Positions 20,684 through 28,879 are shown, counted from the first letter of the stretch. The stretch is DNA of 64,000 bases from Chryseobacterium tructae (GCF_030409875.1 NZ_JAUFQR010000001.1:1550001-1614000); one strand, 5' to 3'. The notes: generated by a model not told the origin, from the sequence alone. Translations and numbers: made by a program.

Positions 20684-21854
20684 ATTCCATAAGACTTTTA
20701 ACAACTTCCGCTAAAAGATCTTTTCCGTTTTCAGGGTTATAAATAAACCCATGCTCACCTTCCTGTATAGAGCGAAGCTCCCAATCTTTAGCAGCAGCTT
20801 TGTGGTCTAGATAGGCCTTTTCAACCTCCTTAAAATTATAAACACTATCATCCTGAGAGTTTAATGTTATCAATTTTTTCCCTTGAGCCAGATTTTTAAA
20901 CTCTATTTTCTTTGGAAAAGCATTCGGGTTTGCAGAGATGGCGAAAAAGCCTTTAAATAGGTTGGGTTTTTGTGAGGCAAAATAAAATGTTGCATTACCG
21001 CCATTAGACATTCCTCCTAACAATATATTCTTCTCATCAATCTTAAAATTCTTTTCAACATTATTAATAATGGTGAAAATATTATCAAACGCTTCCTGTT
21101 GATTAACCCAGCCGAAATCTTTCTTGCCTAAAGGATAGACAACAATTGTATTGAGTGTGTCTGCTATTGAGAAAATAGGCTCTTGCTGTAGCTGGTGCTG
21201 ATCGTGATTAAATCGGTCTGTACTTACAATACCGCCATGAAGATACACGATCATTTTTGAGGGCTTTTTAAAATCAAACTTTTGAGGGATGAAAACTAAG
21301 TAAGGAACTTTTAAGTCTTTTACCTGTGTGAAAAACAAGGCATATCCGGAACCGGTAGTGAGGCTTTTCTTATCCATTAGCTTTAAGGCGTTTTCTTGAA
21401 TCGATTGGTTCCACTCCTTATTCAGTTTGTCTTCTATAGCCTGTTTTTCAATCATGCTTTCTTTCATTTTCCCTATGATTTCATTCCATTCTTTCAGTTC
21501 ATGTAATTTTTCGAAAGCACTGTCTTTTTCGATATGGTTTATTTCCCCTGGCTTATTGCCCAGTCCTTTTTTTTGAGCCTCTGATAACCATTGGATTGAC
21601 TTATTATTATCGTTACAATAGCTGGCACTCTTAGCAGCATAATAAAAAGTATAAGGGTTCTTTTCACTTACTCCTTCATTCGTCTTTAAAGCTAAATTAT
21701 AGTTGACAAGAGCTTTACAAAAATCTTTTTTTTGAATATTATCTTGAGCTTCTAAAATTAACTGTTCATAATTTTGTCCGGTAAGTGGTTGAAATATAAA
21801 CATATAAAACAGGGGTAAATATTTAATACTCTTTATTTGAGAGTGCTTTTTCAT
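20682..21854 (-). CDS. Secreted alpha/beta-hydrolase (esterase-like) with N-terminal helical repeats
   Basis: This is a 390-residue protein. The N-terminus is hydrophobic and resembles a signal peptide (YMFIFQPLTGQ). Residues 25-150 form TPR-like helices. The C-terminal half is an alpha/beta-hydrolase: oxyanion HGG in VYLHGG, nucleophile elbow GGMSNGGNA (Ser), and a late His in EGEHGF. The family resembles feruloyl-esterase or polyhydroxybutyrate-depolymerase-like enzymes; the substrate is unknown. It lies between two RiPP loci on the opposite strand, so it is probably not in either operon. A role as leader peptidase is not supported by the motifs. Confidence 0.65.
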   Translation of the reverse strand: MKKHSQIKSIKYLPLFYMFIFQPLTGQNYEQLILEAQDNIQKKDFCKALVNYNLALKTNEGVSEKNPYTFYYAAKSASYCNDNNKSIQWLSEAQKKGLGNKPGEINHIEKDSAFEKLHELKEWNEIIGKMKESMIEKQAIEDKLNKEWNQSIQENALKLMDKKSLTTGSGYALFFTQVKDLKVPYLVFIPQKFDFKKPSKMIVYLHGGIVSTDRFNHDQHQLQQEPIFSIADTLNTIVVYPLGKKDFGWVNQQEAFDNIFTIINNVEKNFKIDEKNILLGGMSNGGNATFYFASQKPNLFKGFFAISANPNAFPKKIEFKNLAQGKKLITLNSQDDSVYNFKEVEKAYLDHKAAAKDWELRSIQEGEHGFIYNPENGKDLLAEVVKSLME

Positions 21855-21987
21855 AAAAAAATATTTTTTTTTCTAAGATAAGTATAAAAATATTTTTTCT
21901 ATTCATTTTTTTTATATATTTACCAAACTAACCACATGAGCGTGAAATACTCAAAAAAATAAAGGTTATATATTCATGTTTTGTACT

Positions 21988-22018
21988 TTTGGCTTAATTT
22001 GTTGAATAATTACTTTTG
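21988..22018 (+). promoter_or_regulatory. Bacteroidota-type promoter for the graspetide precursor operon
   Basis: TTTG (21988-21991), a 19-nt spacer and TACTTTTG (22011-22018) match the TTTG-N19-TAnnTTTG consensus exactly. The implied transcript start is about 75 nt before the first precursor ATG (22099), the first gene of the rightward cluster. Confidence 0.65.
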
Positions 22019-22098
22019 GGTATTGTTTGAAGATTAAGAATAAAAGCAAGAATATTAGCTTTTTGTTTAAAGAAAAAATTTTATAAAACTTATTAACT

Positions 22099-22290
22099 AT
22101 GAAAAAAACTAACAAAAATTCTAAAAAGATTGATTTAAACTCTTTAAAAGTAATCAACAAAGAAAATCTTAATTCAATACACGGAGGAGGTAGAGAATTA
22201 TCCTTAGAGCAGTCTGCATGGTCTTCTCTTGTAAGTGATAATGACAATACTGATACTTTTTCCTCTCTATTCTCAGATATTGAAAAATAA
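22099..22290 (+). CDS. gwsA: Grasp-with-spasm (graspetide-type) precursor peptide 1
   Basis: This is a 63-residue peptide. The leader (residues 1-30) is Lys-rich with the family pattern KIDLxxLKVI and ends in HGG. The core holds two octamers, SSLVSDND and SSLFSDIE, each with Ser followed four residues later by Asp. It has no Cys, so ester rather than thioether chemistry is expected. It is the first of six tandem paralogues and lies 81 bp downstream of a strong promoter. The core-octamer reading is my inference from aligning the six peptides by eye. Confidence 0.8.
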   Translation: MKKTNKNSKKIDLNSLKVINKENLNSIHGGGRELSLEQSAWSSLVSDNDNTDTFSSLFSDIEK

Positions 22291-22310
22291 AAATTAATTT
22301 ATTCCAAAAA

Positions 22311-22351
22311 AATAATAATTCTTGGGGAAATAAGATCCAAGAGTCATTATT
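22311..22351 (+). other. Hairpin in the spacer between precursors 1 and 2
   Basis: An imperfect 15-bp inverted repeat (arms 22311-22325 and 22337-22351) has an 11-nt loop. No T-tract follows. It may act as a processing or stability element rather than a terminator. Confidence 0.4.
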
Positions 22352-22456
22352 CCCTGAAAAAATATTCTCTTTACTCATGAATAATTGAGTAGGTAGGGAT
22401 TCTCATCTTTTTTTCAGATATAATTAACCATGTAAACAGTTTTAAAAATCTTAAAT

Positions 22457-22645
22457 ATGAAAAAGAAATCCATCAAAACAATGAACCTTGATACGCTAAA
22501 GGTAATTGATCAAAACAAATTAAAAACGCTTCATGGAGGAGCTATTAATATTGAAGATACTATGGCCCCTTCAGCCTTTACATCACTTTTTGATGATACA
22601 GACAAAGGTTCTTTCTCCTCTTTATTCTCAGATATTGAGAACTAA
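22457..22645 (+). CDS. gwsA: Grasp-with-spasm precursor peptide 2
   Basis: This is a 62-residue peptide. The leader has MNLDTLKVIDQNKL and ends LHGG at residue 28. Its two core octamers are TSLFDDTD and SSLFSDIE, separated by KGSF. The core is nearly identical to that of precursor 3, which indicates recent duplication. The first octamer starts with Thr. A 166-bp spacer containing a hairpin separates it from precursor 1. It should be a substrate of the ATP-grasp ligase at 23657. Confidence 0.8.
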   Translation: MKKKSIKTMNLDTLKVIDQNKLKTLHGGAINIEDTMAPSAFTSLFDDTDKGSFSSLFSDIEN

Positions 22646-22786
22646 TTAATCATCATCAGCCTATTACAAAGAAAAGAAATTAATACCTAGAAGTAACCTC
22701 CTTGTTATTTTTAGTAGAGAAGTATTGTAGGATTTTATCTTTTCCCAGTGATAATGATATAACAAAATTTTAAAATTTTAATTACT

Positions 22787-22975
22787 ATGAAAAAAAACGT
22801 GAACAAAACAATGAACCTTAGTACTTTGAAGGTAATTGATCAAAAGAAATTAGCAACACTTCATGGAGGACTTCAGCAAATGGAAGACTCTTTGGCTCCT
22901 GCAGCCTTTACATCACTTTTTGATGATACAGATAAAGGTTCTTTTTCTTCCCTATTTTCAGACATTGACAAATAA
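22787..22975 (+). CDS. gwsA: Grasp-with-spasm precursor peptide 3
   Basis: This is a 62-residue peptide closely similar to precursor 2. The leader ends LHGG, followed by LQQMEDSLAP and the core octamers TSLFDDTD and SSLFSDID. The LQQMEE/D segment after the GG also occurs in precursors 5 and 6, so it is probably a follower of the leader rather than ring-forming. The spacer from precursor 2 is 141 bp, whereas the remaining precursors are packed within 10-18 bp, which suggests one transcript. Confidence 0.8.
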   Translation: MKKNVNKTMNLSTLKVIDQKKLATLHGGLQQMEDSLAPAAFTSLFDDTDKGSFSSLFSDIDK

Positions 22976-22985
22976 ATGACATATT

Positions 22986-23177
22986 ATGAAAAAGAAAGAA
23001 GTAAAAAAAATAGATCTTAAGTCTCTAAAAGTCATTGACAAGAAGAGCTTAATTACAGTTCTTGGGGGAGCAAGCGCTCCTGACGAGTCATTGGCTCCTG
23101 AAAAATTCTCTTCTTTATTCTCAGATATTGAACATGACGGAGGATTTTCATCTCTTTTCAGTGATAATGATGTATAA
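22986..23177 (+). CDS. gwsA: Grasp-with-spasm precursor peptide 4
   Basis: This is a 63-residue peptide. The leader is KKIDLKSLKVIDKKSL and ends VLGG, where the others have HGG. The two core octamers SSLFSDIE and SSLFSDND are separated by HDGGF. It is spaced 10 bp from precursor 3. It lacks the LQQMEE segment and has SAPDESLAPE instead. Confidence 0.8.
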   Translation: MKKKEVKKIDLKSLKVIDKKSLITVLGGASAPDESLAPEKFSSLFSDIEHDGGFSSLFSDNDV

Positions 23178-23195
23178 CATTATAAAATCTTAATT

Positions 23196-23378
23196 ATGAA
23201 AAAAAATGCTAAAAAAATAAACCTTAGTGCATTAAAGGTTATTGATCAAAAAGAAATGGCTACCCTGCATGGGGGTCTTCAACAAATGGAAGAAGTTGCA
23301 GATATTGGATTAACTTCGGTAGCATATGATTATGACAAAGGATCATTATGTTCTGTATTTAAAGATATTGACTTTTAA
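23196..23378 (+). CDS. gwsA: Grasp-with-spasm precursor peptide 5 (divergent core)
   Basis: This is a 60-residue peptide. The leader is like the others (INLSALKVIDQKEM, LHGG) and is followed by LQQMEE. The core diverges: octamers TSVAYDYD and CSVFKDID keep the Ser at position 2, Asp at 6 and acidic residue at 8, but the hydrophobic SLF is changed. A Cys appears at position 1 of the second octamer. This may give a different ring or thioester chemistry. Confidence 0.78.
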   Translation: MKKNAKKINLSALKVIDQKEMATLHGGLQQMEEVADIGLTSVAYDYDKGSLCSVFKDIDF

Positions 23379-23390
23379 AATTAAACTGAT

Positions 23391-23582
23391 ATGAAAAAAG
23401 AAATGAAAAAGATTGATTTATCTAAAATGAAGGTAATCAACAAAAATCAGATGGCCAAAGCACATGGCGGACTTCAACAAATGGAAGAATCTTTTGACAT
23501 TACAATGTGTTCATGGGATCACGACATAGACAAAAAAGGAGAGCAAACTTTGTGCTCACTTGTTGCTGATTTCGATAACTAA
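23391..23582 (+). CDS. gwsA: Grasp-with-spasm precursor peptide 6 (divergent, Cys-containing core)
   Basis: This is a 63-residue peptide. The leader is KKIDLSKMKVINKNQM, ending AHGG, followed by LQQMEE. The core octamers CSWDHDID and CSLVADFD both start with Cys. They still fit [STC]-S-x-x-x-D-x-[DE]. A strong terminator-like hairpin follows before the ligase gene. Together with precursor 5 it forms a variant subgroup, possibly a different end product processed by the same enzymes. Confidence 0.78.
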   Translation: MKKEMKKIDLSKMKVINKNQMAKAHGGLQQMEESFDITMCSWDHDIDKKGEQTLCSLVADFDN

Positions 23583-23600
23583 ATATAAATGCACATAGCA

Positions 23601-23643
23601 AAAAAATAAAATACAGGATCTGATCTTGTATTTTATTTTTTTA
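23601..23643 (+). terminator. Intra-operon terminator between precursors and ligase
   Basis: A 20-bp stem (arms 23601-23620 and 23622-23641, one G-U-type mismatch) is followed by T-rich sequence only 15 bp before the ATP-grasp start. It should stop most transcripts after the precursors, giving a high precursor-to-enzyme ratio. Confidence 0.75.
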
Positions 23644-23656
23644 ATTTTTTTAATTT

Positions 23657-24610
23657 ATGATTTTAATTTTTTCAAATGAAAAAGAGCCAACAACTGACAT
23701 GGTCATTGATTGGCTTCTGTATAAAAAAGCACCATTTATTAGGCTGAATAGTGAAGATATTCTCAATAATAAGTCTTTATACGTTGATGTAGCAAAGGGG
23801 ATAATAAAGATCAATGACATGGTAATTTCAATTGATGAAATTAATGTGGTTTGGTACAGAAGATGGAATGAATTCGGATTTCAGCTTCCTAAAGATATTC
23901 CTAATCGATCTCAATTGAATTTTGAATTAAGTTCGGAGCTCAATGAAATCAGTTCGTTTATATTCATGTTGCTCTCTGGTAAAAAAACCTTATGTAATCC
24001 TTTTGCCAACAAGAATCACAATAAGTTATATACTTTATATCTGGCCCATAAACATGGGATTAATATAGCTCCATCTTTTATTGTAAACTCCGTGACTCCG
24101 GAACTGGATACTGATATAGAATATATTACAAAGCCTATATCAGATTCTAAGCTTATTGTAGATAAAGACAAAGCGTTCTGCTATAAATCTTTTACAGAAA
24201 AAATAGATTTATCCTCAATGAATGAGAGTGGGGCATTCTTTCCATCATTATTACAAGGGAAAATAGATTCTGCTCACGAAATCAGATGCTTTTATCTGGA
24301 TGGTAAATTCTTCCCAACAGCGATTTTGAATTCTAAGACTTTAGATATCAAAAGAAGTGTTGGTTTTGATGCGGAAACGGTAAGAATGGTTCCTTTTAAA
24401 TTCCCTGAAGAAATTGAAACAAAGATCACTGGATTAATGAAGGATTTAGGGTTGAATTGTGGTGCCATTGATATTATCAAAACAACTTCTGGAGAGTTTT
24501 ATTTCCTTGAAGTAAACCCGGTAGGGCAAATAATTGGGTATAGCACTCCTACAAACTATACCTTGGAAAAAGAGGTCGCAGAATGGTTAATAAATAATGA
24601 TTATGAATGA
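23657..24610 (+). CDS. gwsG: ATP-grasp peptide ligase of a grasp-with-spasm system
   Basis: This 317-residue enzyme has the preATP-grasp motif VVWYRRW (near residue 70), central SAHEIRCFYLDGKFFP, and the metal-binding C-terminus EVNPVGQIIGY. These match graspetide ligases (microviridin MdnC/CdnC type and TIGR04192-like GwsG, from memory). It would use ATP to activate Asp/Glu side chains of the precursors and form esters with Ser/Thr. It lies 74 bp after precursor 6, behind an attenuating hairpin, and overlaps the next gene by 14 bp. Confidence 0.88.
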   Translation: MILIFSNEKEPTTDMVIDWLLYKKAPFIRLNSEDILNNKSLYVDVAKGIIKINDMVISIDEINVVWYRRWNEFGFQLPKDIPNRSQLNFELSSELNEISSFIFMLLSGKKTLCNPFANKNHNKLYTLYLAHKHGINIAPSFIVNSVTPELDTDIEYITKPISDSKLIVDKDKAFCYKSFTEKIDLSSMNESGAFFPSLLQGKIDSAHEIRCFYLDGKFFPTAILNSKTLDIKRSVGFDAETVRMVPFKFPEEIETKITGLMKDLGLNCGAIDIIKTTSGEFYFLEVNPVGQIIGYSTPTNYTLEKEVAEWLINNDYE

Positions 24611-24824
24611 ATTTCAGTACTTCAGTGAAGATGAATTAAAAACACTTCCTTTATATTTTAGATTTATGTTTCAGATGGATTTTAAAAAAATCAGACAGAT
24701 GGAATCTGGCTACGAAACATCTACTGCCAGTAAAATACATAAATCTTCAGCCTATCAAAGGTATGTAAGCTATAAGCCTACAACGAAACTTAAACTCAAA
24801 AAAATAGATGATGAAAACTCCTGA
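24597..24824 (+). CDS. Small hypothetical protein in the grasp-with-spasm operon
   Basis: This is a 75-residue basic protein (FRFMFQMDFKKIRQMESGYETS...) without signal peptide, membrane segment or Cys. It overlaps the ligase at its 5' end (14 bp) and the SPASM-type gene at its 3' end (17 bp), so translation is probably coupled. An alternative start is ATG 24603. Its fixed place between the two enzymes suggests an adaptor, or a peptide-binding domain split from one of them. I do not recognise the family. Confidence 0.7.
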   Translation: MIMNEFQYFSEDELKTLPLYFRFMFQMDFKKIRQMESGYETSTASKIHKSSAYQRYVSYKPTTKLKLKKIDDENS

Positions 24825-25809
24825 AAATTATTTCTTTAAACTTTTTGCGAATTGTATTCCTGTTAAGGGTGAAGAGGAGATTTTACTTTTTGATCTGCAT
24901 AAGATTAGTTATCTTGAAATTGATGAGTATATCTATGATTTAATCACAAACACTTGTGAGATCAAAAATATTTCTGAAATTAAAAATGATTCGGAATTGA
25001 GAGAAGATTCTACTGATATTCTCGATTTTCTTGTAGAAAATGATTTCGGATTTTATGTGAATGATGTCAATCAGTATCCTAAAATCAATACCTCTTACGT
25101 AACACCTGATATCATCAATAATTCAATTATTGAAGTAGAAAACTTTGAAAACTACGATATTGAATCTGTACTTACTCTGCTTAACGATTTGTTTTGCGGT
25201 AAAGTTGAAATTTGGGTAAAAGATAAAATGGAACTTGAAAAATTAGTTTCTATTGTCAAAAAATTTGAAAATTCATTTATGAGAACAATACAGATTGTTC
25301 TTAATCATCATTTATTATCAGATGCTGATATAGCATTTATAGATCAGGGTTGGAAGGATTTGAACAAAACAGAGTTAATCATTTATAATCATACGATTAG
25401 TAAGTCTGAGAGAAATTTCTATTTTTCACAAGACGATTTATCGCTGTCTAATTATATTTCTCAAAGCCAAAATCCTATCTATATGAATTTACATTTTTAT
25501 TTAGAGAGCTTAGAGCATAATGTATTTTTAAATAAAAAAGTATGTATCGATAAAAAGGGGATGATAAAGAATTTTATTTCTTTTGAAAAATCTTTCGGAA
25601 ATGTGAATACCGATCGTTTATCTGATATTGTTGAAAGTGCAGATTTTCAAAAACTTTGGTTTGTAAATAATGATTATATCAATCAAATAAAACATTCAGC
25701 ACTTAGATATTGTTTTCCGATAACGGATGAACTGTCTTTAGATAGCACAGCAGAATTCTATAATATTCCTGAACAGGATTCTTATCCTTGGAATATAAAA
25801 GCTGAATAA
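24808..25809 (+). CDS. gwsS: SPASM-type peptide maturase partner (GwsS-like), SPASM cysteines degenerate
   Basis: This 333-residue protein begins like grasp-with-spasm partner proteins (YFKLFANCIPVKG). It has no CxxxCxxC radical-SAM motif anywhere. As I recall, loss of the radical-SAM core is usual for this family, while C-terminal SPASM cysteines binding an Fe-S cluster are kept. Here the region after FQKLWFVNNDYI reads NQIKHSALRYCFPITDE, with a single Cys where about three are expected. The tail (QDSYPWNIKAE) also lacks Cys. It may act as a precursor-binding scaffold. The ATG at 24808 or 24811 could be the start. A perfect-stem terminator follows. Confidence 0.7.
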   Translation: MMKTPENYFFKLFANCIPVKGEEEILLFDLHKISYLEIDEYIYDLITNTCEIKNISEIKNDSELREDSTDILDFLVENDFGFYVNDVNQYPKINTSYVTPDIINNSIIEVENFENYDIESVLTLLNDLFCGKVEIWVKDKMELEKLVSIVKKFENSFMRTIQIVLNHHLLSDADIAFIDQGWKDLNKTELIIYNHTISKSERNFYFSQDDLSLSNYISQSQNPIYMNLHFYLESLEHNVFLNKKVCIDKKGMIKNFISFEKSFGNVNTDRLSDIVESADFQKLWFVNNDYINQIKHSALRYCFPITDELSLDSTAEFYNIPEQDSYPWNIKAE

Positions 25810-25847
25810 AATTTATATGATTAAAAAATCATATAGTCAATAAAATA

Positions 25848-25882
25848 AAATCCCCTTTAAACATCATGTTTAAAGGGGATTT
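25848..25882 (+). terminator. Terminator ending the grasp-with-spasm operon
   Basis: A perfect 17-bp inverted repeat (AAATCCCCTTTAAACAT / complement) surrounds a single central base. The stem therefore closes with a small loop, 38 bp past the stop codon. The U-tract is weak, but the stem is very stable for this genome. Confidence 0.8.
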
Positions 25883-26229
25883 GTATTATTGTAATGGAAT
25901 TTCTTTAGGAGTTAATTTCATGGTGATTATAACAGGTTTATTATCAGCTTATTATACTGATGTCATATCTGTGTGGGATCTGTTTTTTTTGTTTTGTTCC
26001 TGCAATATTACATTTTTGATATAATATTATTAAAACAACAAACTATTCAGAGTAAATGGGTTTTATAGGTAGAGAGCAAAAATAGTGTTCCCTACTTTAT
26101 TTCCGATTCGGTTTGACTGCTGGGGGCTTTGATAGTGGAACTATTTGGAATGGGTGTTGTTATATAAGAGATCAGTACAAGACAAGAAAATTGAATAGCT
26201 TAATTTCCGTTAAACAAAAAAAGAATATT
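25883..26229. other. Intergenic region upstream of the quinone reductase gene
   Basis: No convincing gene is seen. An in-frame extension of the reductase frame back to 26113 has no family similarity and is unlikely to be translated. No clear promoter pair was found. Confidence 0.35.
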
Positions 26230-27212
26230 ATGAAAGCATTGCAACTAATATCTTATGGCGATCTTAATGATAGCCTTGCTTTTAATGAAACTGCCAAGCC
26301 TGAGATACTGCCCAATGATGTACTTATTGAAGTATATGCAGCTTCTGTAAATCCAATTGATAAATTATTTATTATCGGAAACTTAAAAAATTCCCAGCCT
26401 TTGGATCTGCCGGCAATGATTGGTTTTGATGTCAGCGGAGTCGTTGTTGACAAAGGCAGTGAAGCTAATGAATTTGAAATTGGGGATGAGGTCTACTCCC
26501 GGGTAGCACAGCGGCGTTTTGGAACAATTGCGGAATATATTGCTGTTGACAGTGGTATAGTCGCAGACAAACCAACTAATATTACGTTTGAGGAAGCCGC
26601 CAGCCTTCCGCTCATTGCTCTTACTTCGATTCAGTCTTTAGAACGGGTGGGTATAAAGGAAGGCGACAAAGTTCTGATCCACGCGGGATCAGGTGGTGTG
26701 GGCAGTTTGCCATCCAATTTGCCAAGACTAGGGGTGCGTATGTCTATACAACAACCAGTACTGAAAATCTGGACTGGGTAAAAGAACTTGGTGCGGATCG
26801 TGTTATTGATTATAAGACAGAGGATTATAGAACCATTGCAACCGATCTCGACATTGTTTTTGATACTTTGGGAAGAAATTACACGGAGGAAGCCTTTGAG
26901 GTCATAAAAAAGGGAGGAAGAGTAGTCAGTATTGTGGGGCCAATGGACGAAGAAACAGCAGAGCATTTTGGGATTCCCAATTATAAGCTTCCGGCTAATC
27001 TTTCGCAGGCGATTGAAAATAAAGATGCTACCTATAAGATGGTGATCATGAAGCCTGACGGAGGGCAGTTGGCCTGGCTTAAAATAGCGGTGGAAGAGGG
27101 GATGATAAAGCCGGTTGTTGATACTGTATATCCTTTTTCAGAGAGTATTAAGGCTTTTGAACATTTGGCTTCTGGCAGATCAAAGGGGAAAATAGTCATC
27201 AAAGTAAAATAA
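26230..27212 (+). pseudogene. Zinc-independent MDR-type NAD(P)H:quinone oxidoreductase (one frameshift)
   Basis: The frame from ATG 26230 encodes a medium-chain reductase N-terminus (ASVNPIDKL, GFDVSGVV, GDEVYSR, HAGSGGVGS) and then loses homology, stopping at 26781. Adding one T to the run 26706-26708 gives GSFAIQFAKTRGAYVYTTTS. The frame then runs through WVKELGADRVIDYK and FDTLGRNYTEEAFEV to the stop at 27212 (about 327 residues). The cofactor loop (GSGGVGSFA) and nucleotide-binding fold are then complete. It would reduce quinones or enones with NADPH. Zinc-ligand cysteines are absent, as usual for quinone reductase-type members. Confidence 0.8.
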
Positions 27213-27219
27213 ATGAGAC

Positions 27220-27246
27220 AGGCAATCTTGATTGCCTGCCTTTTTA
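27220..27246 (+). terminator. Terminator after quinone reductase
   Basis: An 8-bp perfect stem (CAGGCAAT / ATTGCCTG) with loop CTTG is followed by five T, immediately past the stop codon. Confidence 0.8.
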
Positions 27247-27301
27247 CGCTTGTTGGCGTGAGTGTCACGCTCCTTGCTCATTATCAAAAAAATATAAAAA
27301 C

Positions 27302-27326
27302 AAAAAAAGCGAGTTAACAACTCGCT
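27302..27326 (-). terminator. Terminator after mnmE
   Basis: An 8-bp perfect stem (AGCGAGTT / AACTCGCT) has a 3-nt loop. Read leftward it is followed by seven T. It lies 43 bp past the mnmE stop. Confidence 0.8.
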
Positions 27327-27368
27327 CTAATTTTTATAAGGGACTCAATTATATCATTTAAAAAACTT

Positions 27369-28754
27369 CTACTTTCCGATACAAAACTTAGAAAAAATAT
27401 TCCCCAATACTTCATCGTTGGTAACCTCTCCTGAGATTTCTCCAAGGTGTTCCAGGGCATTTCTCAGCTCATAGGCCAATAATTCTGTGGATATCTGGAA
27501 AGAAATGGCTTCTTTTACCTTATTGACAGCATCTAAAGACTTTTGTAAAGCCTCAAAGTGACGTTGGTTGGTAATGACTACATTATTTTCTTCCGATTTT
27601 AATTGTTCAACGTAAGAAGATAATTCATTTGTAAGATCCTGAATATTTTGGTTCTCAACAGCAGAAATCTTAATGAAGTCAAATTCATGAGAAATAGCCT
27701 TTCTGAAGATATCTTCTACCGTATCGTATTTTGTTGGAGTAACTTCGTCGATTTTCGTTGTACAGATGATTAATTTCAAATCTTCTCTTAATAATGACTG
27801 GATCATTTCAATGTCCTCAGAGAAGTTTTCTGTAGCGGCATCAGCCAGATAGACTAGAATATTCGCATTTTCAACCTTTTCTTTAGCCTTTTTTACTCCA
27901 ATCGCTTCAATTTCATCCACTGTTTCACGCAATCCGGCAGTATCAATCAAGCGGAAGGCGTGGCCTTTAATATGAAGAACCTCTTCAATAGTATCTCTTG
28001 TGGTTCCCGCAATATTACTTACAATCGCTCTTTCTTCTTTTAACAAAGCATTCAGTAGAGTAGACTTTCCTGCATTGGGCTTTCCGATGATAGCAACAGC
28101 GGTACCATTTTTAATGGCATTTCCATACTGGAAGCTTTCAATAAGAGATTTAAGCTTCACATCAATCTTATCTAATAATCCGTTTAAAGCAGTTCTGTCC
28201 GCAAATTCTACATCCTCTTCTGCGAAATCTAACTCCAGCTCTATAAGAGAAACAAAATTCAGAAGATCGGTTCTCAATAACGATATTTCATTGGTGATTC
28301 CACCTTTTAATTGATTGATGGCTACCTTTCGGGAAGCTTCATTTTCTGAAGCAATCACATCCGCAATCGCTTCTGCCTGAGAAAGGTCAATTCTTCCATT
28401 GATAAAAGCACGAAGGGTAAATTCTCCGGCTTTAGCCATTCTGGCTCCATTTTTAATAAGGGTTTCAAGAATACGTTTTCCAATATGCGGTGAGCCGTGA
28501 AAAGCAATCTCCACAGAATTTTCTGTAGTAAAACTTTTCGGTGCCAGGAAAATAGAAAGCATAATTTCGTCAATTGCTTCCTCACCATCCATAAAATAAC
28601 CGTAGTGAATGGTATGGGACTTCTGTTTTTCCAGTTTTTTTGCTGGAAAGCTTTTCTGAACTATGGGTAAAACATCATTTCCGGAAACTCTGATAATGCC
28701 TAAAGCACCTATTCCATTGGCTGTAGCCAGTGCACAAATAGTATCGTTATTCAT
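27369..28754 (-). CDS. mnmE: tRNA modification GTPase MnmE
   Basis: This 461-residue protein installs the carboxymethylaminomethyl group at the wobble uridine of tRNAs together with MnmG (not in window), using 5,10-methylene-tetrahydrofolate. Motifs: N-terminal DTICALATANGIGALGIIRVSG, split by a turn; P-loop GKPNAGKST near residue 225; switch GTTRDTIEE; G3 DTAGLRE; and a C-terminal FCIGK ending with the catalytic Cys. The usual NKxD is replaced by TKID. Length is normal. The frame is intact. A TAAATTTG box at 28766-28759 lies only a few bases before the start, so the leader is very short. Confidence 0.97.
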   Translation of the reverse strand: MNNDTICALATANGIGALGIIRVSGNDVLPIVQKSFPAKKLEKQKSHTIHYGYFMDGEEAIDEIMLSIFLAPKSFTTENSVEIAFHGSPHIGKRILETLIKNGARMAKAGEFTLRAFINGRIDLSQAEAIADVIASENEASRKVAINQLKGGITNEISLLRTDLLNFVSLIELELDFAEEDVEFADRTALNGLLDKIDVKLKSLIESFQYGNAIKNGTAVAIIGKPNAGKSTLLNALLKEERAIVSNIAGTTRDTIEEVLHIKGHAFRLIDTAGLRETVDEIEAIGVKKAKEKVENANILVYLADAATENFSEDIEMIQSLLREDLKLIICTTKIDEVTPTKYDTVEDIFRKAISHEFDFIKISAVENQNIQDLTNELSSYVEQLKSEENNVVITNQRHFEALQKSLDAVNKVKEAISFQISTELLAYELRNALEHLGEISGEVTNDEVLGNIFSKFCIGK

Positions 28755-28879
28755 GCTGCAAATTTACGCTTTTTAATGCAAATTTTATAGAGGCAGCTAT
28801 ATGTATTGTCTATATTTCTGATCGGGTTATACGACTCATCTATGATCAAATCGATATCTATTATAGGAGGGGATAGGAT

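Noticed and set aside
24808..25809. Radical SAM enzyme
   Set aside because: No CxxxCxxC motif is present.
26113..26229. N-terminal extension of the quinone reductase
   Set aside because: The 39 extra residues have no similarity to the family, and the domain begins at ATG 26230.
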